NCBI GenBank assembly: GCA_022496805.1
Contig: CM040101.1
Location: 4,280,501-4,344,500 of the forward strand
Length of the DNA stretch: 64,000 nt
Reading direction: 5' to 3'
DNA from: Pohlia nutans
Taxonomy: Eukaryota; Streptophyta; Bryopsida; Bryales; Mniaceae
Shown here: positions 36,772-47,205 of the stretch, in pieces
How the letters are laid out: each line of letters starts with the position of its first letter
Numbering within the stretch: the stretch's first letter is position 1
Notes under the pieces: generated by a model
The model's input: only the letters and a program-made list of their open reading frames with translations
Told to the model about the DNA's origin: nothing
The model's database searches: none
Made by a program: the position numbers and the translations under genes

Positions 36772-36878
36772 TTAGTACTACAAATAGGGTGGCTCCTCTT
36801 ATTCATGTTCCTTGCTGATTAGTGATATCAATCAGCAAGGATACACAATAAGATAAGCCACCCTATTTGTACTACTAA
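36772..36878. repeat. 107-bp near-perfect hairpin
   Basis: TTAGTACTACAAATAGGGTG at the left is inverted at the right with one mismatch over about 23 bp. An inner pair CCTTGCTGATT / AATCAGCAAGG surrounds a 9-nt centre, AGTGATATC. It could be a tiny MITE or a hairpin RNA source. Confidence 0.7.
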
Positions 36879-36897
36879 TAGTGTACATATCCAAATT

Positions 36898-38712
36898 TTA
36901 CTGTAAGACACTGATACATAGTACCGTACCTTGAGTAGATGGAGCTAAGGAACTCGATGGTGTTGTAGAAGTCGATGGTACACCAACACATGGCATACTA
37001 GCAGAATTACTGACTGGACCTCCGGGCACAAGATAAGTATATTGCACAACAGGAGTGGAGACTGAACATAGTGGTTCAGAAGTATGAATCTCAACTCCGG
37101 CACTCAATGAACTTGACGAACTCACAAACCTCCCCTTTAATGAATTTACATCCAAATCAATATCCATTAGCTCTTCATCAGGACTGAATATGTGTTGATT
37201 AATTTGCAATGAATCTTGCTTAACTTCTGGGTAAGCTATAGTAACTTCGTCATGCATTCGACCTTGTTGCCCCCTTGCGTATGCAACTGTAACCAGCTCA
37301 TTAGGATGCCGAGTAGAACCTGCATTTCAGTGGAGAATTCAACCAAAATTAGAATAGTAAACCACTCCAAATAAGTACAATACTGCACTAGCCTTGTATA
37401 AATAATAATGAAGTACAACAACAACAAAAGAACAAAAATTCAAAAGCCTACCTCTTGCAAGGTCATTTCGTAAGGATGTAGCAGGCATCACTGGAGATCG
37501 ATCAATTATTCTATTGCCACAAACAAATTGTAGAGGAATTCGACGATGCTGACGATATGGTCGAATGGGGCATTCTCTCCTCTGATTATTAGCACCTCTT
37601 AATACGCTCAGATGATTCACTAGAAGATCCTCTCGGATAGAAAGAAGTGGAGCAGGACGTTCAGACTGAACAGACTGCCTAGACTAATTACTAGCAGCTA
37701 CTCTCATCACATGAAGACCAGAGGCAATAGTTTGACTATCAGGAACACAACGGCGATTGAGATTAACATCCGAAACTAGCTCAGACGAAGAGATACAGTG
37801 TGGAATGGCAGATGGTGGTGTAAAAAGATTGAGATTACCCTCTTCATGACTCTCTCCACCATGAATACTAGGATCAGACACAGTTGCTACATCTAGCTGG
37901 AGACTTCTAGTAGCAAAAGTAACATCAACCGGAGCAATCTGGAGTTGTCGATACTCTGAAACAGTAGACTCCCGACAATGGTCATACAACATGGAAGAAC
38001 TTCCAAGGAAAGATTTCCTACTTGCCCTTTGAGCTGCCTGATACAAAGTATAGAAAAATAGAATTAATAATCAATGTAACACTATAACATTTGAATGTTA
38101 CGTTACACTGTAACATTGATCAACATTTTAATCAACACTGTAACATTCTAATCAATGTAACATTGTAACATTCTAATTGTACTATTTAACAATTATCAAA
38201 CCAACATACACTCAAACAAAAGACTCATACATTAAAACAAAAATCTCACCTCATGCTCCAAATCCAATGTAGCATCGTATATGTCAAGCATGTTGGGATT
38301 TTTATGTCCAGTCACACCACAAATGATATGTTTGGGAACGCCTGCTAAACTCATTCTCGTGATGGCAGTTGCACGGCCCGACTTATTTGTTATATCACCA
38401 GGAACTCCTGCAATTTCTGCCATATGCTTCACCTAGGATCGAACAGTCCCAACTCCCACGTTTGTCCATTTGTACCAAACACTAGTTCTGGACTCATCAA
38501 GAGGACCCAAAAAAAAGGCTCCAGTTTTCATATCAGGTGCCAAATGAGAATCACATGCCATCCAACATGCCACAACATCGCCATTATAAGAAACTACAGG
38601 TCTTCTAAACTGCTCTTGCTAGAATTTCGTCACAGTAGCCCTATGATTCTTTGAAGTACGCTCTGTGAAGTACTAATCATGAAGATTCAAAGTCTATCGA
38701 GGATTATGGTAT
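36898..38712 (-). pseudogene. Decayed tyrosine recombinase (DUF3504/Crypton type), spliced
   Basis: On the - strand, the catalytic exon (about 38712-38250) encodes GAFFLGPLDESRTSVWYKWT, then VKHMAEIAGVPGD, TNKSGRATAITRMSLAGV and CGVTGHKNPNMLDIYDA. This is the C-terminal half of a tyrosine recombinase: the catalytic Arg (SGRATA), the GHK His and the nucleophile Tyr (DIYD) are visible. The His of the usual H-x-x-R box is Lys here. Further exons follow: 38037-37452 (Ser-rich, ends LRNDLARG) and 37319-36898 (acidic, Ser-rich; stop at 36898-36900). Both have splice borders. In-frame stops near 38630, 38435 and 37685 show decay. The combination of AFFL..P.....VWY with a GH..P....Y end resembles eukaryotic DUF3504 (KIAA1958-like) and Crypton recombinases. 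Weaker protein-like traces continue upstream to about 39340. Confidence 0.6.
38080..38180. repeat. Imperfect TGTAACATT repeats
   Basis: Intron of the recombinase pseudogene, made of about nine variants of TGTAACATT / AATGTTAC in both orientations. Confidence 0.6.
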
Positions 38713-39340
38713 AGAAGAGTTGGCAGAACTCATGACACATTTTTTCTTGGCGTTGTGTAAAAACTCTGGTGAACGGTATCCATCTGGATCTATCGGGAAA
38801 CTATACAACTCTCTTAACAGAATCTTGCCTAGAGCTCAGAAGAAGCGGATTCGGTTGACTAAAGTAAACGAGGTTGAATTCAAACTTCCTTAAAAATCCG
38901 AGCGCGAAGACTTGAACTCCCTTCATTTGCACGAGAACATTCACCAACGTCTCTCACAATGTCATCCTCAGGCTCAATTGCCATCTCACAACTATCATCA
39001 GAATCTGATGAGCCATCCGCTAAATTGATTGCATCATCGGCAAGATAGGACTACTCTGAGGGACCTTTAAACTGAAGGTTCCTGTCAACATTATGCTCAG
39101 AACCATCTACTATTACAGTGGTGACATCATACTGAACATGATCTAGACTCTCAACATCAGGCAACAATGCACAATCTAGCGTAGCATGTAGATGTAACAT
39201 TGCAAGATCTTGGTGCAACATTGCAAGATCTGCATGAACACTATTTACAACCTTAGGATCTGGCTGCAAGTTAACTACAATCACAGCACAGTAAGATTGT
39301 ACAGCATTTACAGGGCCAGAATCATGGTCCGTCACAATAA
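38713..39340 (-). pseudogene. Probable upstream remains of the recombinase gene
   Basis: Short protein-like runs on the - strand: DSDDSCEMAIEPEDDIVRDV, RELYSFPIDPDGYRSPEF, and an open frame 39335-39051 with LHLHATLDCALLPDVESLD. They are interrupted by stops and shifts. Continuity with the recombinase is inferred from orientation and adjacency. Confidence 0.3.
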
Positions 39341-39460
39341 TACTTTGTGATCGGTTTTTTTACTGAGGGCTTCAGATCAGAAGTCTGGCAAAACCAAAAA
39401 AAAAACAATCAACTTGCACATGTGCTTTGAGACATACAGATGGATTTTATGACAACGTAC

Positions 39461-39660
39461 CTCCATCAACTTCATGAGGTTGAACTTGGGAGCCTTGAGG
39501 ATCTGACTTTCTGGATGAAAGTGCTCTGCATAGGGTAGATGCTCTGCGTGGCCTTCTCAATCTCCTTTCCAATAACCTCCGGGATCAACTTCGCCACCAA
39601 CTCCTTCAAGTCACACGTCTGGGCTTCACGGATCATGATCTCTCGCATCTTCCGCCGAAT
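39461..39660 (-). pseudogene. Single exon of ribosomal protein eS1 (RPS3a), frameshifted
   Basis: eS1 is a core protein of the 40S subunit. The 200-nt exon encodes [20 protein letters not shown], then [20 protein letters not shown] and TFIQKV. One missing base then shifts the frame; the following sequence matches the conserved [13 protein letters not shown] in the next frame. An intact exon would be 201 nt (67 codons), so exactly one base has been lost. Both splice borders (CAG acceptor, GTACGT donor) remain, and flanking intron sequence is present. It is therefore a genomic fragment and not a retrocopy. No other eS1 exon is visible. Confidence 0.8.
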
Positions 39661-40329
39661 CTGTTTTCAATCACAAGTGCACACTAGTTACTACATGCAA
39701 CACTAAAGAAAGAACATTCAACCAACTATCTGGATCAGATCAGTGAAAAATATGATTCAAGAAGCTCTGAGAAACCAATTGGATCAGTGAAAATTTTGAA
39801 AAGCTACTTGAAAATGTACCACGACAACCAAAACAGAGAAAAAACCGAATAGATATGCTTTCGCTGCACACCTGCAAAGAGTAAGCATGCTTGCGCTGCA
39901 CACTTTGAAAAGCATGCGAGCGCAAGCACACACGAAACGTTGAAACGCAGAGCTGACAGGAGTGAGAAAACACAAATGAAGTACCACATGTGAGGACGAC
40001 AAAGGACCCTCACAGAAACCCTAGTCATGAGAATGAACGACTCACATTAAATCCATCTCACAAAAATCAATGGTATAAAACGAATCGTGAAGCCAGACCA
40101 TGTACAACTGACACATACAACCTGCAACTCCCTCACCAGAACATCCCGCCAACTAATAACCCGCGTATTAAAAATAATAATTCAAATTCAAATTAATGCG
40201 GGACAGACTACCAGTTCAATCGGTAATCCCAAAATGCTTTCCGGCTCGCTTGACTGGTTACATACGGTAACCTCGCCCGTAGCCGGGCTCTAGGGCTTGG
40301 TTACCTAATCCGTATTTAATTGGCAGTAT
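39661..40329. other. Gene-free stretch
   Basis: No coding sequence recognised. Around 40195-40300 the composition is more GC-rich (ending GTAGCCGGGCTCTAGGGCTT) without a recognisable feature. Confidence 0.4.
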
Positions 40330-42913
40330 ACTAGTAGAAAATGCCATCCAGATCAACAGAATATTTAAACGTGTTGAGCGTCAAAGCTCAAGGTTGTTGT
40401 CTTTCCCTAATGGTGTAGACGAGGGTGGTAATGAAACCATGTTGTGATCAGCTTCGAGACGCGGCCGATATGAATATACACGAAGTGCAGGTGCGGTTGG
40501 GCTGACCTCAAGGTCTCTAGAGGAAGCTCGGGTGAGTGTAGACGGCTCAGGTGCCATTGAGATGGGTGGCGTGGACAGAGAGGCAACTCCCAGTTGAATC
40601 TCAGTTGTGGGTAGTCATTATCAAGAATATCGATGGTTGTAGTGTCGTCAATGAGTGGCTTGATGGAGACACTATAGCGGCCTCTAGGCTGAGCAGGTGA
40701 GTACCAGAACTAGTGCTCATCAAACTTCACATCACTGCTTCATTACCAAAATCTTGCCCGTAATGGGGTTGTAGCATCGAAACGCTTTGGTGTCTTTGGA
40801 GTAGCCCAACAGCGCACATATCACGGATTTGGAATCCAGCTTGGTCCGTTGTTCATCAGGGATGTGGACGTGAGCAAGACACCCGTAGATGCGCAAGTTG
40901 GCAAGACTTGGTGCTTTACCAAACAGCCGTTGAAACAATGAGATCTCCCCATTGGGGTGGGTTGGGGACTGGTTGGTGATGTAGTTTGCACAATTCACAG
41001 CCTCCATAGTTCTCGCCATAGGTAGTGTGGAGTGCAAGCGTCCGCCACCATAGTTCTCGCCTTTTCAAGCAGGGTCTTGTTCTTACACTCAGAGACGCCG
41101 TTTTGGCGTGGAGTGTATGCCTGGGTTAGTTCCTGACTAATTCCATCTCAGTCGCAAAACGCATTGAATTCCCCAATCACTACGCAAAGCTAGAATTTGT
41201 TTGCCTAGCTATTTCTCGACCTTGGCCTGGAACAACTGGAAGGAATGAAACGTCTAAAACTTGGTGCGTAGAAAGTATAGCCAAGTATACTGTGAGAAAT
41301 CATTCGTGAAGGAGGCAAAATAGAGTGATCCTCCTAGCGATGGAGGTCTAATCATTCCACAAAGATCGGAGTGAACGATGGCTAAAGGACGAGAAGCTCT
41401 TCTATCACTTGATTTTACTTCACGTTCTCTAGACTGTTTTCCTTCAATGCAGCTATCGCAAGGCTTTTGGAACCAGGAATCAATGGGATGCCGTGAACTA
41501 AGCGGTGTTGACCGATAAACCAAACACTATGTTGATTCAAGTGGCCTAGACGGCGGTGCCAGAGATGAGGGACCGCAGAGGGTTGCACAACACAAATGGG
41601 AAAAGCCGGTTTATTAACGATGTACCTATATAAGTCGGTATCTGGCTCTCAGATGCCATGAGCAACTATTTTGTTTGGTCCATCGTATACAAGGCATTTC
41701 TCATGATCAAATACTAAGATGTATCCTTCGTCTGCTATATTGCCTACGGAAAGTAAGTTTCAAGTGAGCCCAAGCACAAAGTAGACATCATGTATGTTTA
41801 TTTCAGCATTGGAACCAAAGTTTACAGAATCTGTTCCCTAAACAGAAAGAATCTCATTTCCAGCCGTAGTAATGCTGGAAGTGTTTGGGCGAAGATCTAA
41901 GTTGTGGAACACATTTTGATCTCCACTGACATGATAAGAAGCGCTAGAGTCCACCAGCCACTCTTCTTTGCCAAGATCTAATCCTCCCAGAGCAACCTCA
42001 AACACATCCATCTCACTTTCCGGACCATTATCCAACTCTTCTATTACGACATTGAATTGAAAAGACTGACGCCCAATGGAAGGTTTGTGTTGATGCTCCC
42101 TGGCTCTGTTCACCATTTCTTGCGCTAAATTATGACAATTATGCATGAAATGTCCAAGCTTACTACACCAATTGCAGCACATTGTGTTTCGGTTCTATCC
42201 ACTACTGTCACTTCAATATGGACTCTGTGGCAGGTTGGACTGTGCGGGAGAGCTGCCACCACAGTAAATGGATGGGTTGCTCCTGAAGCGTAGAGCCAAA
42301 GCTTCATCTTTTGCAAAGGCAGTTAGATTGGCTCGCATCTTGTTCTGACTCTTGTCTTGGAACAGTCTTGCAGATACTTACTCAAATGTTGGAAGCACAA
42401 CGCTTGTATAGAAGCTTTGGTATACGGAATCAAAGTTTGGTGGGAGCGTGTTAAGCATCCGTTCTACCATTTCACTCTTTGCAACTTGTTGTCCTATCCC
42501 TGCTAGATCCATTTGGACTTCTTGAATCTGACAAAGATACTCTAAAACTGAACCTCCCTCATAGAGTCTAATTTGGCTAAATTTATCCTTCAGCATTAAA
42601 CGAGATATATTGTTTCCGGTTTGGAAACGAGCTGCAAGTCTATTCCATGCGTCTCTAAGATCGATGCATGACTGTGTGATAGAGTACAGATCCTCTTAAG
42701 TGAGAGATTAATATATGTCAACGCCTTGATTCTACCTTGAGCTATTTCTATTTGTTCTACTAGGACTCTCACATTAGTTCCTTGGGGATCTACATATTGC
42801 CAGTTGTTGTTCCTCAGATGAATCATTTTCATCATGAACTTCCATGTCTGATAGTTCGTGTAACCAACTAGTTTGCTAGCTTCCGGGACATTGTCAAATG
42901 ACGCCATGACCAA
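40330..42913 (-). pseudogene. Copia retrotransposon gag-protease-integrase remnant
   Basis: Reads on the - strand from the gag start near 42907 (MASFDNVPEASKLVGYTNYQ) through the UBN2-type gag (KDKFSQIRLYEGGSVLEYLC). Next come a CCHC zinc knuckle (CNWCSKLGHFMHNC, about 42180-42140), the protease region (EEWLVDSSASYHVS, where DSG has become DSS), the pre-integrase block (WHRRLGHLNQHS, about 41570) and the integrase core (VHSDLCGMI..; TPRQNGVSE). The C-terminal integrase stretch includes FQRLFGKAPSLANLRIYGCL. At least three frameshifts and many stops break it. Reverse transcriptase and RNase H are missing: the similarity stops in the linker after integrase near 40330. The gene order protease-integrase before RT is the Copia arrangement. 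Confidence 0.9.
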
Positions 42914-43112
42914 AGACTTGTGTATCGTAAGTAGACACTGAGTACTTCAAAAGAGTCGTTCAAAACTTTTTCAATGACTGTCTCACTATAACTCTCTAGC
43001 ACGGAGCACTGCTCACGTAGTGACGTAGCTTGACTTTATGCAAGAACACAACTCATTGCTTACGTAACTTGACTCATGCAGGAACAAGGCTCATTGCATT
43101 TTCACCTCGGGT

Positions 43113-43124
43113 GCTCTGATACCA
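43113..43124 (-). other. Copia primer-binding site
   Basis: On the - strand it reads TGGTATCAGAGC, complementary to the 3' end of initiator Met-tRNA. This is the standard Copia primer-binding site, directly next to the LTR end. Confidence 0.9.
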
Positions 43125-43717
43125 TGTTGGGACAAAATAATTAACCACACCATTAGAAAGATTCTGAGACCTCCAAAGGGCCGTGAGTTGGACCAACACC
43201 CTTATGCACAAAAATGAATATAAAAAGGAAAAAAATCTGGACAAAAAAATATAAAAATATAAAAAAATAAAAAAATGTTAAAATTTTATAATTAAACCAT
43301 TATTAAATTATTATTACAAAGAATTAAAAAGAATAAATCTAGATATAACAAGGCCAAATTTTGGCCACGTAGGATTCGATTTTTTAGATATTTTTAAATA
43401 TTTTTTATTCAATATTTTTATAATATTTTTATAATATTTTTTTGCATGGCATCTTTGGCCAAACTCACAGCACTTTGGAGGCCTCAAAACTTTTGTAATG
43501 AGGTGGTCATACTTGTCATTAATTTGCATATATATAATTACATGCCTTAGTTGTAACATCTGTCCTGGATTTATTTACAAGGAACTAACTGAACTACCTA
43601 CTACTTGAGATGAGTTACTATTACTAACTAAATACTAGCTTATCATTTCAAACCAACTAACTCTCAAACAACTAACTAACTTTAGGACAAGTGTGAATGA
43701 TCTCATCTGGTCCAACA
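43125..43717 (-). repeat. 5' LTR of the Copia element, 593 bp
   Basis: Runs from TGTTGGG, next to the primer-binding site, to TCCAACA at 43711-43717. This gives the expected TG..CA termini on the - strand, with short inverted TGTTGG/CCAACA ends. No second LTR is found in the window, so the element is truncated at its 3' side. Confidence 0.75.
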
Positions 43718-44325
43718 CTATTATCTTGGCATTCCTTTCTCCACAAGTACCGGCCTTTGTTCCATTCTCGTGATTGCTATTCAACGAGGAGTTTTAATCG
43801 TGAATAACCTACCGTTAGTTTGGATACTATGAGCTGTCTCGATAAAAAGCTTGCAACTCTTCCTAAGAGTGTTTATGTCAACAACAAACTTTTGGAATAG
43901 AACGAGATCCCGTTTCTTTATACAAACCTTATGCTAAAGAAAAACTAGATGACGCTGCCCATCAAAATTTTCCTCCAGTTCATTCTCGCTGAAAATAGAC
44001 TAGTGGGAAAAGTTTAAATTTTTAAAGGTATCCACCACAATTTTGCAGTAAGCATCAACATGTTTCCACATGGTATGTAAAGAACAATGTTTAATGTCCA
44101 TCTTTGTAATTTTTACTAAGATTTGGTAAATATTTACCAAATAAATGGAATATATTAGTTCATATTAAACTATCACTTCCATTGGTCATTTATTTAATTC
44201 ACACAAGACTACATATAGTTGATTTAGTGATTATTAATTGTTTAGTTACTCAATTCAAGTCATGATGTCAAAACTTAAGGTTAGAACGTTTGCATGTGAA
44301 TTCTAAATGTGAAACGACTAGTTAC
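43718..44325. other. Gene-free stretch
   Basis: Nothing recognised between the Copia LTR and the exon remnants. Confidence 0.4.
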
Positions 44326-45480
44326 CTCATATAATCTTCACCTGCTGAATCCACATAAAGCTCAAATTGGGGTGCTTTTATGTTCTACAACTCCACCCAA
44401 CCTAGAATGAAGTAATTTCGGTAGTTCATCCAAAGGAATTTGGCGTTTAAACCGCAAGGATGAAGAATTGATGCTCCATCGCTTCTTAGAACAAGAGTCT
44501 CTTCTTTAGAAATTCAGATGTCAGCCATCATCACTGAGGCTCCAAGTCCATACTTGAACAAACGCTTCAACCCCTAAAAGCCCGAGGGGTATTGGACAAA
44601 ACATAGATGTGTTATAATATGTGCCTTCCATATGTTTGATGAAGTTTGGTTCAATAGACAAAATGTAGAGTATCATCTCTACAAATTATCCGTACAGTCA
44701 AACTTCCAAAAATAACTTTAGATCATTTTTTAATGAATTTAAAAGCATTAACCTTTGAAAATTTGTATAAATTATAATTTTCAATTTTAGAGTTCAAAAT
44801 TTAGTATGATTGGTTAAAGTTGGGCTATCTATTGTAAACTTCAAAAAAAGCAAAAGGAATGATGGAGGGATCATCATTACTTTCCCCAAATAGCAAATTT
44901 ATAAGACTAAGACAATGTTGAGGTGATCTACTTTGAAAAATTCTCCCGGGTAGAGTTTAACTCGGATTGCCATAATTCAAATTGGGTTGGAAAGTAGACT
45001 TGATGTAGTATTTTTAAATATTTTTTTTTTTTTCAATTTTTTTTTTGTTCCGGGCAGCCCGTAAGATTCGGGCAGCGACCAAAAAATTGTCGTTTGAGCG
45101 CTTAGGGGTTAAAACTTATGTACCTGCAGTAGTAATTGTTGAGTATTTCACATCTTTTACGATATCAAATGGTATTTCAACAATTGATGTCCTCCTCACC
45201 TGTTCATCTTGTCTTACTCGAATAACTCTGACAATGGCTCGAACCATGTTTTGAATGCTACAAATCAACATGACAAAAACTATCAGTACAATAACTTATC
45301 ATTAGACAATTAAAAATTTATCAAAAATATTAACTAAATAAAATCATAAGATTAATAGAACTTACGATGTAGGCAGATACAACTCGCCATTAGATTTGTA
45401 ATTTGCAGTGTGAATTCGTATAGCATATTTACAAATGCTTGTACATCTTTTTCTTCACTAAGATCTCCAATCGACTTTTC
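44326..45480 (-). pseudogene. Scattered exons of an unrecognised gene, split by a MITE
   Basis: Three - strand pieces have splice-like borders. The first ends at 45366 (IRIHTANYKSNGELYLPTS, then GTAAG). The second is 45257-45124 (QNMVRAIVRVIRVRQDEQVR, IPFDIVKDVKYSTITTAG, then GTACAT). The third is about 44560-44326 (KEETLVLRSDGASILHPCGL, shifts, then ELYVDSAGEDYMR, GTAAC). The family A MITE 44571-45108 lies between the last two. A related peptide, WFRDLDIKEVKYVASGSE, occurs on the - strand near 46740-46680. Stops and shifts are present. I do not recognise the protein; this could also be transposon-derived. Confidence 0.35.
44571..45108 (+). mobile_element. piggyBac-like MITE, family A, 538 bp
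   Basis: Preceded by TCAA (a one-base variant of TTAA, 44567-44570), then CCCCTAAAAGCCCGAGGGGT. The right end GAGCGCTTAGGGG is followed by TTAA (45109-45112). Closely similar throughout to 22998-23526 and to the interrupted copy 45497-46618. Its interior keeps the unoccupied site GCATTAACCTTTG, into which the nested element has inserted in the sibling copy. Confidence 0.85.
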
Positions 45481-45496
45481 CAATGAGAAGCCTTAA

Positions 45497-46618
45497 CCCC
45501 TAAACGCTCCAACGACCATTTTCTGGTTGCTGCCCAAATCTTACGGGCTGCCCGGAACAAAAATAATAATTTTTTGAAAAATAAAATAAAAATAAAAATA
45601 CTACATCAAGTCTACTTTCTAATGCAATTTGAATTATGGCAATCTAAGTTAAACTCCACCGGGGAATTTTTTTCAAAGTGTATCACCTCAACATTGTCTT
45701 AGTGTTATAAAATTTGTTATTTGGGGAAAGTAATGATGTTCCCTCCATCATTTCTTTTGCTTTTTTGAAGTTTACAATAGATAACCCAACTTTAACCAAT
45801 CATACTAAATTTAAAACTCTAAAATTGAAAATTATAATTTATACAAATTTTCAAAGGTTAACCCCTAAAGGACCGTAAGGCCCCCACGCGGCTTTTGGAA
45901 CTAGAAAGTGAGAAAATTTGGGTTCTTGGGCTTTGAATTATAGGATGAGCAACAAGGAGACCCTAGCTCTTTTTGAGAGTTGAATCTGTAGGTACTTCTT
46001 GATCGAAAATTCATCAAGTGAGCGATTTTTGGTGATTTTTTTTAAGTTGCAAGGAGGGTATTTAGGTGTCACTTTAGACCCTCATATCTTCCTCCTCGCA
46101 TCTCCAAATTACTTGAAATTTTTATCACTTGTTTAGAATGATAATCTCTACTCACAGTAAAAATTTCAGAATTTTTGGAGCACTTTTGAACAATCCGATT
46201 TCATCATGTGTACAAAATACCCCGAACAAGTTCCATCAATTTTCTCAACGGTGGCATTTTCTCAAAAATTGTGCTATTTTGTTGATTCTTTTTTCATAAA
46301 AAAGCTACATAAGTCTTCTTTAATTTCAACGGTGCCGATCGTCAAAATAACCCCACACCAATGAGGAATTGAGCTTGCTACAAGAGCTAGTCAAGAAAAC
46401 AAGAGCTAAGTTCAACAGCCCCCCGGTCTTTTAGGGGTTAATGCTTTTACATTCATTAAAAAATGATCTGAAGTTATTTTTGGAAGTTTGACTGTACGGA
46501 TAATTTGCAGAGATGATGCTCTACATTTTGTTTATTGAACCAAACTTCATCAAACATATGGAAGGTACATATTATAATACATCTACATTTTGTCCAATAC
46601 CCCTCGGGCTTTTAGGGA
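45497..46618 (-). mobile_element. piggyBac-like MITE, family A, interrupted by a nested element
   Basis: TTAA (45493-45496) and CCCCTAAACGCTCC at the left; CTCGGGCTTTTAGGG and TTAA (46619-46622) at the right. Orientation is inverse to the copy at 44571. Removing the inner element and one TTAA leaves 542 bp, the family A length. Sequence on both sides of the inner element continues the sibling copies without loss. Confidence 0.85.
45862..46437. mobile_element. Nested piggyBac-like MITE, family B, 576 bp
   Basis: TTAA (45858-45861), CCCCTAAAGGACCGTAAGG ... CCCGGTCTTTTAGGGG, TTAA (46438-46441). The inverted ends match at 13 of 14 positions. Inserted at a TTAA inside the family A copy. The matching empty sites in the other two copies carry a single TTAA, so the TTAA on both sides here is a true target duplication. 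Non-coding. Confidence 0.9.
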
Positions 46619-46839
46619 TTAATGTACTTGCCATTCATTAAACGTATTACACGCCTACTTCTTGTTGTATCTGCTCTATTATTCACTACCTGAAGCAACA
46701 TATTTCACCTCTTTTATATCCAAATCACGAAACCACACACTCATGGACGTGCTAGAGGCCCCACCAGATTTGGATGATGTGGATGCCTCAAAAGGTTTTG
46801 ATGCATCATTTTGTGTTGCAGTGATTCACAAAAAAATTC

Positions 46840-47201
46840 AAAGATTTTAGTCTAAATGTGCTATTGAAAAAGCAAACTCATAAAATTAAGCTACCAAAAA
46901 ATCTTGGAAAAATCACTACATTTAGAGTATTGTATTTCAACCCATCACAAAAAATTTCATCCACAAATTGTCAATATCTTATTTGTAATTGAATTACAAA
47001 AGAATTTTGAATTTCAAGTTTCAAATTTTATACAAAAATATTGGTGATAGCAATCGCAAATCTAACTATATGAATATAATCTAAAATTCATTATTTACAA
47101 CTTTTATTGGTACATCAAGTTCAAAATATCCCTCTTAGTTGCATTTTATAATGCATTTTTGCAAAACTGCCGAATTTGGAGAGGGGTGAGGACGTTTAGG
47201 G
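46840..47201 (-). mobile_element. piggyBac-like MITE, family C, partial
   Basis: The right end GAGGACGTTTAGGG is followed by TTAA (47202-47205). The sequence is homologous, in inverse orientation, to the left part of the element at 24695. The other terminus is not clear, so 46840 is approximate. Confidence 0.55.
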
Positions 47202-47205
47202 TTAA

